From assembly GCA_025351145.1 (NCBI GenBank), contig JANXWM010000541.1, positions 1 through 12,388 of the forward strand: a DNA stretch of 12,388 bases. Reading direction: 5' to 3'. Source of the DNA: Chitinophagaceae bacterium. GTDB taxonomy: Bacteria > Bacteroidota > Bacteroidia > Chitinophagales > Chitinophagaceae. This document shows positions 6,604 to 12,388 of the stretch, in pieces; within the stretch, counting starts at the first letter, position 1; every line of letters begins with the position of its first letter. Made by a program: the position numbers and the translations under genes. The notes beneath the pieces were generated by a model, which saw nothing but the letters and a program-made list of their open reading frames with translations, did no database searches and had not been told where the DNA came from.

Positions 6604-7338
6604 CTATTTTATTGTGTACGAAACACCAACCCCAAAATTATTTGCTTTGTTGCGAAAGCGGTCATTTACTGTTCCGTTGGATGCAGTTTGTTGCACCGTA
6701 GTGGTTTTATATTCAGAAAATAAAAACTGGTAAACACCCCTTACAGCCCACCGCTGATTGATGCTGTATTTTAGAAAAAATTCTGAGTTAAGCGAACCAA
6801 GATCGTTATCGCCGGTGAGCAGTAAATTAAACGGTGAGGGTTTGGCAAGCGGCTCGGTAACCATAATACCGTTACTTGTAAAAACAGCATTGGTGTTTTT
6901 GCCAAATGTAAACCCGATTACATCTATATTAAACCCTGCATACCAATGTGGGCTTAAATGATAACCGAGGTTTGCAGTAAAATTTACCGATGTGGTTAAC
7001 GGCCGCTGCACGGTAAGTGTATCAAAATTTTTCTCCTGCTGCCCTGCAAAAACAATTACAAAAGGAAATGTTATGGAGCGTGCAAGTTTTGCAGGCGCAG
7101 TTAAAAAATCTTTCTTGGTGCCAAAATATGTGGTAATTCTTGTACCAATTCCTATTTCAAATTTTCTTTTTTGTCCCACCCGCCAATTGTAAACATAAGA
7201 GCCTGCAACAGATCCCTGGTTTTTGCCAACTGTACCCGCAAGATCAACAAACTGGTTAAACAATGGCAGCTCTTTTTTTTGAGCGGAACCGGCTGTAATT
7301 ATTATTAGTGATAATGCCGATAATATGATTTTCTTCAT
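6604..7338 (-). CDS. Predicted outer-membrane beta-barrel protein, function unknown
   Basis: A signal peptide (MKKIILSALSLIIITAGSAQ, cleavage probably after A19) is followed by about 225 residues of alternating polar and hydrophobic strands, for example GSYVYNWRVGQKRKFEIGIG, FTANLGYHLSPHWYAGFNID, FFLKYSINQRWAVRGVYQFL, and a final NNFGVGVSYTIK strand. This pattern, with many aromatic residues and glycines at strand ends, fits an outer-membrane barrel of roughly 8-12 strands. I do not recognise a specific family. Its start lies 9 bases after the DoxX-like stop, so it is cotranscribed with the YHS and DoxX genes. Element C begins 20 bases after its stop and could act as a transcript end. Confidence 0.75.
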   Translation of the reverse strand: MKKIILSALSLIIITAGSAQKKELPLFNQFVDLAGTVGKNQGSVAGSYVYNWRVGQKRKFEIGIGTRITTYFGTKKDFLTAPAKLARSITFPFVIVFAGQQEKNFDTLTVQRPLTTSVNFTANLGYHLSPHWYAGFNIDVIGFTFGKNTNAVFTSNGIMVTEPLAKPSPFNLLLTGDNDLGSLNSEFFLKYSINQRWAVRGVYQFLFSEYKTTTVQQTASNGTVNDRFRNKANNFGVGVSYTIK

Positions 7339-7347
7339 CTTAAGTAT

Positions 7348-7743
7348 TTAAAACTTTGCACCCACCAGTTTAAACAAATCCTTTCTGTAGATAAAAGCTA
7401 ATAAGGCGCAGCATACAAAAACGATTACTGCGTAAATAAATAATATGGCATCTCCGTCGAAAATAATTCCCAGTTTTGTAAGGTGAAAAAAGATTGCGCC
7501 GCTCATAAGCCCAAGCCCCAAAACCGCACCCACAGCGGTTGTACGGGGAATAAGAATAAGAATGGAAGCAATCAATTCCATCACACCGGTGCCTATGCGA
7601 CCCCATGGTTCCATGCCCAGCTCAGTAAAGAGTTTTACAGACTGCGGGTCTGCTGAAAATTTAAAGTAAAGCGTTTGCAGCATAATAAGCGCAGCCAATA
7701 TGCGCAGCAGCCATATACCTAAAGTTTTAAAATTGATTGTCAT
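7348..7743 (-). CDS. DoxX-like small membrane protein
   Basis: This is a 131-residue protein with four predicted transmembrane helices: about 7-25 (LGIWLLRILAALIMLQTLY), 50-66 (GTGVMELIASILILIP), 70-88 (AVGAVLGLGLMSGAIFFHL) and 98-119 (DAILFIYAVIVFVCCALLAF). The FKFS segment after helix 1, GVMELIASILILIPRTTAVGA and FFHLTKLG are typical of DoxX/DoxD-like proteins. Such proteins are linked to respiratory or thiosulfate redox functions in some lineages, but most bacterial members are uncharacterised. The ATG at 7743 follows the YHS gene stop by 33 bases, and the stop is 9 bases from the next gene, so it is the middle gene of an operon. Confidence 0.82.
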   Translation of the reverse strand: MTINFKTLGIWLLRILAALIMLQTLYFKFSADPQSVKLFTELGMEPWGRIGTGVMELIASILILIPRTTAVGAVLGLGLMSGAIFFHLTKLGIIFDGDAILFIYAVIVFVCCALLAFIYRKDLFKLVGAKF

Positions 7744-7776
7744 AATTGTTGGTTTTGATTTGATGATGATAAAAGA

Positions 7777-8244
7777 TTAATGAAATGTTTTTTGCCAGTT
7801 AGCATCTGCTTTTGCATGAAGGCCGGCTTCGTCTTTATTCCAGGTTTTTAAAGTGTTGTTGAGGTATTTGTTGTAAAACAAAAATAGTTTACCGTCGATG
7901 ATTTTAAAAGTTTCGGGGTCAATTTCAACTTTTGTTCCTTTGGCGCCCATGGCATAAGCGCACCATCCGCCATATTCAGGCTCATATTTAGCGGGGTTCT
8001 TTTTAAACGTTTCTTTTGTATCAGCAGAAGAAAAATAATACACAGCACCCTGGAAAGAAACAGCAAGGTCTTTGCTTCCTTTTACCGCTTTGTTTTGTGT
8101 AAAATATGCAACCGGATCGTAGCCCTGTATTGCCACCCCATCTTCCAGATTAAATTGTTTTTTACGCAAAGCCGTGACATCCTGTGCGAAAAGAGAAGCT
8201 GCTGTGGGAAAAAAGAAAGCTGATAATAGAAGAACTTTTTTCAT
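7777..8244 (-). CDS. Secreted YHS domain protein
   Basis: This is a 155-residue exported protein. I prefer the ATG at 8242-8244 (MKKVLLLSAFFF...) to one 21 bases upstream at 8265, because it gives a standard signal peptide ending SLFA-Q21 and is preceded by A-rich leader sequence. The YHS fold is clear from AIQGYDPVAYF at 38-48, YYFSSADTKETFKKNPAKYEPEYGG (with one break) and the conserved C95 in WCAYAMG. YHS domains are thought to bind metal (often copper or other soft metals) or act with redox partners, but this subfamily has no assigned substrate. The ending KTWNKDEAGLHAKADANWQK is typical of Bacteroidota/Proteobacteria relatives. It heads the operon YHS-DoxX-barrel-(element C)-DM13. Confidence 0.88.
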   Translation of the reverse strand: MKKVLLLSAFFFPTAASLFAQDVTALRKKQFNLEDGVAIQGYDPVAYFTQNKAVKGSKDLAVSFQGAVYYFSSADTKETFKKNPAKYEPEYGGWCAYAMGAKGTKVEIDPETFKIIDGKLFLFYNKYLNNTLKTWNKDEAGLHAKADANWQKTFH

Positions 8245-8277
8245 AATAATTTCTTTGGTTTTCATTTAATACGAAGC

Positions 8278-8306
8278 CAAAATCGTTTCCTTTCACGATA
8301 ACAAAA
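8278..8306 (-). promoter_or_regulatory. Candidate promoter for the YHS operon
   Basis: On the minus strand TTTTG (8306-8302) precedes CGATTTTG (8285-8278) by 16 bases, resembling the Bacteroidota -33 TTTG and -7 TAnnTTTG pair, although the leading TA is missing. It lies 33 bases before the preferred YHS start codon. Confidence 0.3.
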
Positions 8307-8345
8307 TTTTATGATTTAAAGGTAAAACCGGCCCGCGTTAAAGCT

Positions 8346-8361
8346 TGTCAATTAATTGACA
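8346..8361. promoter_or_regulatory. Perfect 16-bp palindrome, candidate operator
   Basis: TGTCAATTAATTGACA is a perfect dyad without a loop, as expected of a site bound by a dimeric repressor or activator. It lies about 100 bases upstream of the YHS start and 364 bases upstream of the SDR start. No regulator gene is visible in the window, so the binding protein is unknown. Confidence 0.45.
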
Positions 8362-8725
8362 GCAGTAAAATAATAATGGTAATTTCTTTTTTGGCCTGAA
8401 CAAAATAAAGATTAAACCTTTCTTGTCCTTCACAATCGGCGGAACTTGAAAATGGAACCCAGCCTCGCAATCTTACGTTTTGAATATAACAGGACCAATT
8501 TCAGTTTAATAAACAGGCCAATGAAATGTTGATGACCAAAATAAATAACTATTTGAAGCTGCAAAAAAATTTACTGCTGTTGTAAAACATCCGACAAATC
8601 GCTGCATCGATTAGAATACTTTTACAAAAAAATAAGTATCGGCATTCAAACTTTACCATGCATTCAACGTCAGAAGTTTTCATTAAACACGGGTAAAGCT
8701 AAAAGCATTAAAACCAAAAAATAAA

Positions 8726-9535
8726 ATGGATCAAAAATTACAAAATCAAATCGCCATCATTACCGGGGCAAGCAGCGGTATTGGTGCAGGTTGCGCAAGA
8801 GAAATGGCAAAGGCCGGTGCAACGGTTATTGTTAACTACCCGGTTGCCGGTGCAAAGCCAATGGCAGAAAGCGTTGTAGCCGATATAATTTCCGCAGGCG
8901 GTAAAGCAATTTCTTATCAGTGTGATGTAAGTAAAGAAGATGAAGTGATAAAAATGTTTGCAGATGTTGTTGCACAATTCGGCACGGTTGACATACTCGT
9001 AAACAATGCAGGGCTTCAACGCGATGCAAAATTTGTGGAGATGACACTTGAGCAATGGAACTTTGTATTGGCTGTAAATCTTACGGGGCAATTTCTCTGT
9101 GCAAGAGAAGCCATCAAAGAATTTTTAAGAAGAGGTATTGACGAAACAAAGAGTAAAGCAGCAGGAAAAATTATTTGCATGAGCAGTGTGCATGAAGTTA
9201 TTCCATGGGCAGGGCATGCAAATTATGCTGCAAGTAAAGGTGGTGTAATGTTGATGATGAAAACCATTGCACAGGAATATGCGCCAAAGAAAATCCGCAT
9301 CAACAGTATTGCACCCGGCGCCATTGCAACGCCCATCAATCACGATGCGTGGGATACACAGGCGCACCTGCAGGAATTACTCAGGCTCATTCCAGAGAAG
9401 CGTATCGGCCAGGTAGAGGACATTGGTAAAGCTGCTGTGTATCTCGCAAGTGATGATGCTGATTATGTAAACGGAACAACACTTTTTGTTGACGGTGGTA
9501 TGACTTTGTATCCGGGGTTTGAGGATAATGGATAG
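8726..9535 (+). CDS. Glucose 1-dehydrogenase-type short-chain dehydrogenase (SDR)
   Basis: This is a 269-residue classical SDR. The cofactor loop is TGASSGIG at 13-20, NNAG lies at 93-96, and the catalytic set is S154 (in CMSSVHEVIPW), Y167 and K171 (YAASK). The segment SSVHEVIPW...NYAASKGG, the PGAIATPIN motif at 197-204 and the ending DGGMTLYPGF closely resemble Bacillus glucose 1-dehydrogenase, which oxidises beta-D-glucose to glucono-1,5-lactone with NAD(P)+. That makes glucose the best substrate guess, though related SDRs use other polyols. NY after the second strand, with no acidic residue at the usual place, is compatible with NADP use. Cytoplasmic. The glucosidase downstream could supply glucose, but element D lies between them. 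Confidence 0.88.
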   Translation: MDQKLQNQIAIITGASSGIGAGCAREMAKAGATVIVNYPVAGAKPMAESVVADIISAGGKAISYQCDVSKEDEVIKMFADVVAQFGTVDILVNNAGLQRDAKFVEMTLEQWNFVLAVNLTGQFLCAREAIKEFLRRGIDETKSKAAGKIICMSSVHEVIPWAGHANYAASKGGVMLMMKTIAQEYAPKKIRINSIAPGAIATPINHDAWDTQAHLQELLRLIPEKRIGQVEDIGKAAVYLASDDADYVNGTTLFVDGGMTLYPGFEDNG

Positions 9536-9549
9536 AAGAAGCCCCTCCG

Positions 9550-9567
9550 CCCCTAAAGGGGAACTTT
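9550..9567 (+). terminator. Weak hairpin after the SDR gene
   Basis: CCCC-TAAA-GGGG at 9550-9561 begins 15 bases after the SDR stop and is followed by AACTTTT. The stem is only 4 bp and the T-tract is short, so termination is doubtful. It could instead be another dispersed palindrome. Confidence 0.3.
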
Positions 9568-9616
9568 TGAGGCATAACTATATAAGTGCTTATATAATTT
9601 TAAGAATTATTATTGG

Positions 9617-9849
9617 CCGTGCTTTAGTCCATTGATTGAACTTCCGTTGCGTCGCACTCTTGTACATTATAACAATGTGCGTCATTGCGAGGCCGCCGAA
9701 GCAATCTCCTGATATAACATAAAAGCTGCTACCTGCACGACAAGAGATTGCTTTGCTTCGAGACTCGCAACTCCTCGCAATGACGATTCATGATCCAACC
9801 GTACAAGTGAGTGACACAACGATGCTTAATTTATATTCAAATGCTTGCT
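9617..9849. repeat. Inverted-arm intergenic element, copy D
   Basis: The left core GTTGCGTCGCACTCTTGTAC (9646-9665) pairs with GTACAAGTGAGTGACACAAC (9801-9820), 16 of 20 matching. The outer left arm CCGTGCTTTA begins at 9617. The outer right arm read on the minus strand (9849 to 9821) matches the outer left arm of copy B, both containing GAATAT, then ATTAAGCAT before the core. The inner right motif TTCATGATCC (9787-9796) is shared with copy B. A second, unrelated inverted repeat fills the interior. The element ends about 16 bases before the glucosidase start codon. Confidence 0.85.
9680..9785. repeat. Second-family inverted repeat nested in element D
   Basis: CGTCATTGCGAGG at 9680-9692 is perfectly inverted at 9773-9785, and AAGCAATCTC at 9699-9708 is inverted at 9744-9753. 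This CATTGCGAGG...AAGCAATCTC arrangement is one I recall as a dispersed intergenic palindrome in many bacterial genomes. It shares no sequence with the 20-bp core family and seems to sit inside it. Confidence 0.75.
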
Positions 9850-9865
9850 ACATAAAATAAAAAAA

Positions 9866-12388
9866 ATGAACGCTGAACAAACAAGATTGCAGGAACCGCA
9901 TTGCAAAAAATGGGGGCCATACATTACAGACCGCCAGTGGGGAACCGTGCGTGAAGATTACAGTGCAAACGGAACTGCATGGGAATTTATTTCTCATGAT
10001 ATGGCACGCAGCAAAGCTTACCGCTGGGGCGAAGAAGGTATTGCAGGCATCAGCGACAATGACCAGTTTCTTTGTTTTGCTGTAGCGCTGTGGAACAAGA
10101 AAGATCCGATTATTAAAGAAAGATATTTTGGCCTTAGCGGGAATGAAGGCAATCATGGTGAAGATGTAAAAGAGCTTTATTATTATCTCGATTCTACGCC
10201 CACACATTCGTATATGAAGATGCTTTACAAGTATCCACAAAATGAATATCCATACCAGTGGCTGATAGAAGAGAACCGAAACAGAAGCAAGACAGAGCCT
10301 GAGTTTGAGCTGATTGATACAGGCATATTCAATGATGATAAATACTTTGATGTTTTTACAGAATATGCAAAAGGCGCTGAGAATGATATACTGATAAAGA
10401 TCACGGTGTATAACCGTGGCAATGAAGAAGCTTCGCTGAACATATTACCAACATTATGGTTCCGCAATACATGGGAATGGGGCTACGGTGATTATAAGCC
10501 GCAGATGATGAGTACCAATGATGATAATATTAGCATCAGTCATAAACATCTCGGGGAATATACATTGCACTTTGATAAAAAAGCAGAACTGCTTTTCTGC
10601 GATAATGAAACTAACCTGCAAAAATTATATGGGGTTACTAATAAAAATCATTTTACCAAAGATGGCATTAATGAGTATTTAGTTCATGGAAATGAGGCCG
10701 CAATAAATCCGAATGCACAGGGCACTAAAGTATCTGCGAATTATGATCTTACTATTAAGGCAGGTGAATCTGCAACGATATGTTTAAGGCTTGAATCGAG
10801 AGCAGAAGTGATCAATGCATTCGATGATTTTGATACTGTTTTTAAACAGCGTATGGAAGAAGCAGATACTTTTTATAATGATCTACAAAGCGAAATAAAA
10901 AGCGATGATGAAAAGATGGTACAGCGCCAGGCTTTTGCAGGAATGTTGTGGAGCAAACAGTTTTTTTATTATGATGTACAGGAATGGTTAAAAGGTGATC
11001 CCGCCGAACCTGCGCCACCGGAGCAACGCAAAAAAGGCCGCAACCACGAGTGGATGCATTTGAATAACAACGATGTAATTTCCATGCCCGATAAGTGGGA
11101 GTATCCCTGGTATGCCGCATGGGACCTGGCTTTCCACTGCATCCCGCTTTCAATTGTTGATGCGCATTTTGCAAAGCACCAGCTTTCATTGCTTACAAAA
11201 GAATGGTACATGCACCCTAATGGACAGTTCCCTGCGTATGAGTGGGCGTTTGGGGATGTAAACCCGCCGGTGCATGCATGGGCCACATGGCGTGTATATA
11301 GTATTGATAAAAGAAACAATGGAGATAAAGGCGATATCGCATTTCTTGAAAGTGTATACCATAAACTCTTGCTCAATTTTACATGGTGGGTAAACAGGAA
11401 AGATGCAGAAGGAAATAATATTTTCCAGGGTGGCTTTTTAGGGCTTGATAATATTGGTGTGTTCGACCGCAGCGCACCATTGCCAACCGGTGGTTTTATT
11501 GAACAGTCGGATGGTACAAGCTGGATGGCGATGTACTCGCTTAACCTTATGCGTATTTCTTTAGAGCTTGCACGTTACAACCCTGTGTACCAGGATATGG
11601 CCACAAAATTCTTCGAACATTTTTTATATATCGCAGGTGCCATGGCAAACATGGGTATGCAAAACACCGGTCTTTGGGACGATGAAGACCAGTTTTTTTA
11701 CGATGTATTAAAGTTGCCAAATGATGGCAGCGAAAAATTAAAAGTGCGCAGCATGGTGGGCCTTATTCCGTTGTTTGCAGTTGAAGTACTCGACCATACG
11801 TTACTGGAAGAAGTGCCTGAATTTGCAAAGCGTTTAGAGTGGTTCCTTACAAACAGGCCGGAGCTTGCAAGCCTTGTAAGCCGTTGGCAGGAAAAGAATG
11901 TGGGCGAAAAACATTTGCTCTCTTTATTGCGTGGCCATCGTATGAAAAAAATACTGAAACGTATGCTCGATGAGGATGAATTCCTGAGCGATTATGGAAT
12001 ACGTGCAGTATCAAAATTTCACGAAGCAAATCCTTTTGAAGTATGGGTAAATGGCAATAAATTCTCTGTTGAATATACGCCCGGCGAAAGCACCACAGGC
12101 TTGTTTGGCGGCAACAGCAACTGGCGTGGCCCGATATGGATGCCGGTGAATTATTTGATCGTTGAAAGCCTGCAACGTTTTCATTATTATTATGGCGATG
12201 ATTTTAAAGTAGAGTGCCCGACAGGCAGCGGAAATTTTATAACACTCGACCAGGTAGCTGATGAAATTTCACAACGCTTGTCGAAATTATTTTTGCGTAA
12301 TGAGCAGGGTATAAGACCTATGAATGGCAACTACGATAAGCTGCAGCACGATCCCCATTTCAATAATTATATTTTATTCTACGAATAC
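9866..12388 (+). CDS. GH63/MGH1-like glucosidase, 3' end beyond the window
   Basis: An uninterrupted frame of 841 codons runs from the ATG at 9866 off the right edge. It matches the bacterial 'glucosidase' proteins of the GH63/MGH1-like clan: WGPYITDRQWGTVREDY near the N-terminus, GNHGEDVKELYYYLDSTPTH from residue 95, then NRG...LPTLWFRNTWEWG, an N-terminal beta domain to about 300. An (alpha/alpha)6 catalytic barrel follows, with YAAWDLAFH (W419, D420), FPAYEWAFGDVNPPVHAW, GGF...DGTSWMAMYSLNL, YTPGES (E741) and NWRGPIWMPVNYL (753-763). By family analogy D420 is the likely general acid; E741 is a tentative base. Inverting cleavage of an alpha-glucoside, glucose-glycerate or mannosyl-glycerate type substrate is inferred, not shown. 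No signal peptide, so cytoplasmic. Full-length relatives are, from memory, about 880-900 residues, so roughly the last 50 are missing. Confidence 0.9.
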   Translation, partial: MNAEQTRLQEPHCKKWGPYITDRQWGTVREDYSANGTAWEFISHDMARSKAYRWGEEGIAGISDNDQFLCFAVALWNKKDPIIKERYFGLSGNEGNHGEDVKELYYYLDSTPTHSYMKMLYKYPQNEYPYQWLIEENRNRSKTEPEFELIDTGIFNDDKYFDVFTEYAKGAENDILIKITVYNRGNEEASLNILPTLWFRNTWEWGYGDYKPQMMSTNDDNISISHKHLGEYTLHFDKKAELLFCDNETNLQKLYGVTNKNHFTKDGINEYLVHGNEAAINPNAQGTKVSANYDLTIKAGESATICLRLESRAEVINAFDDFDTVFKQRMEEADTFYNDLQSEIKSDDEKMVQRQAFAGMLWSKQFFYYDVQEWLKGDPAEPAPPEQRKKGRNHEWMHLNNNDVISMPDKWEYPWYAAWDLAFHCIPLSIVDAHFAKHQLSLLTKEWYMHPNGQFPAYEWAFGDVNPPVHAWATWRVYSIDKRNNGDKGDIAFLESVYHKLLLNFTWWVNRKDAEGNNIFQGGFLGLDNIGVFDRSAPLPTGGFIEQSDGTSWMAMYSLNLMRISLELARYNPVYQDMATKFFEHFLYIAGAMANMGMQNTGLWDDEDQFFYDVLKLPNDGSEKLKVRSMVGLIPLFAVEVLDHTLLEEVPEFAKRLEWFLTNRPELASLVSRWQEKNVGEKHLLSLLRGHRMKKILKRMLDEDEFLSDYGIRAVSKFHEANPFEVWVNGNKFSVEYTPGESTTGLFGGNSNWRGPIWMPVNYLIVESLQRFHYYYGDDFKVECPTGSGNFITLDQVADEISQRLSKLFLRNEQGIRPMNGNYDKLQHDPHFNNYILFYEY

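Larger units (their letters stand above)
8266..8725. other. 460-base divergent intergenic region
   Basis: This AT-rich stretch separates the divergent YHS and SDR genes. I see no convincing gene: the longest short frame noted is 26 codons (8452-8532, plus). It holds a perfect 16-bp palindrome (8346-8361), a candidate YHS promoter (8278-8306), an 8-bp inverted pair TTGGCCTG/CAGGCCAA (8391-8398 and 8514-8521), and a TACTTTTA box at 8617-8624 that could be the SDR -7 element (about 100 bases upstream of its start). Unlike the other large gaps it contains no copy of the inverted-arm repeat. Confidence 0.6.

Noticed and set aside
8452..8532. 26-codon plus-strand frame in the divergent gap
   Set aside because: No recognised peptide family and no ribosome-binding or conservation evidence. 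Too short to support.
8738..9091. 117-codon minus-strand frame opposite the SDR gene
   Set aside because: The SDR on the plus strand contains all catalytic motifs; the opposite frame is a codon-bias shadow.
401..9820. CRISPR-like reading of the recurring 20-bp core
   Set aside because: Copies occur as inverted pairs kilobases apart in separate gaps, not as direct repeats with regular spacers, and no cas genes are seen.
9848..11376. Several minus-strand frames of 80-135 codons (9848-10240, 10225-10467, 10842-11189, 10969-11376)
   Set aside because: They are antisense to the glucosidase, which has strong family motifs throughout its whole open frame. They are shadows.

Overview
The window looks like chromosomal DNA of a Bacteroidota bacterium, most likely family Chitinophagaceae or a close relative. 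The signs are a type IX secretion (T9SS) sorting domain, DUF4369/TlpA-like and DUF2911 envelope proteins, A-rich leaders without Shine-Dalgarno sequences, and promoter-like TAnnTTTG boxes. No rRNA, tRNA, CRISPR array, phage gene or transposase gene was seen.

Layout. 1-334: C-terminal end of a secreted T9SS cargo protein whose sorting domain is split by an apparent one-base insertion in an A7 run. 734-2423 (+): hisIE followed after one base by a TlpA-like thioredoxin, probably one transcript. 2692-3798 (-): a DUF2911-TPR periplasmic protein, convergent with the previous pair and with a bidirectional terminator between them. 3926-5806 (-): a tight DinB-like / NRDE (TANGO2-like) / LysE-like operon. 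5905-8244 (-): an envelope operon in the order YHS-domain secreted protein, DoxX-like membrane protein, predicted outer-membrane barrel, DM13 lipoprotein. 8726-12388 (+): a glucose 1-dehydrogenase-type SDR, then a large GH63/MGH1-like glucosidase that starts at 9866 and runs off the right edge after 841 codons. The last two could act in sequence: the hydrolase frees glucose and the dehydrogenase oxidises it to gluconolactone.

The most unusual content is intergenic. Four elements (about 373-643, 2434-2607, 6370-6583 and 9617-9849) belong to one family. Each has two inverted arms built on a shared 20-bp core, GTTGCGTCGCACTCTTGTAC, with weaker homology about 30 bp further out and, in three right arms, an inner TTCATGATCC-like motif. 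Every copy lies just 3' of a gene. The interiors differ, and three of them carry other inverted repeats. This looks like a miniature, possibly mobile, palindromic repeat family, and it is the best candidate here for something undescribed. The 460-bp divergent gap at 8266-8725 contains a perfect 16-bp palindrome, TGTCAATTAATTGACA, a plausible operator.

Limits: all family calls come from reading motifs and remembered family patterns. No database search was possible.
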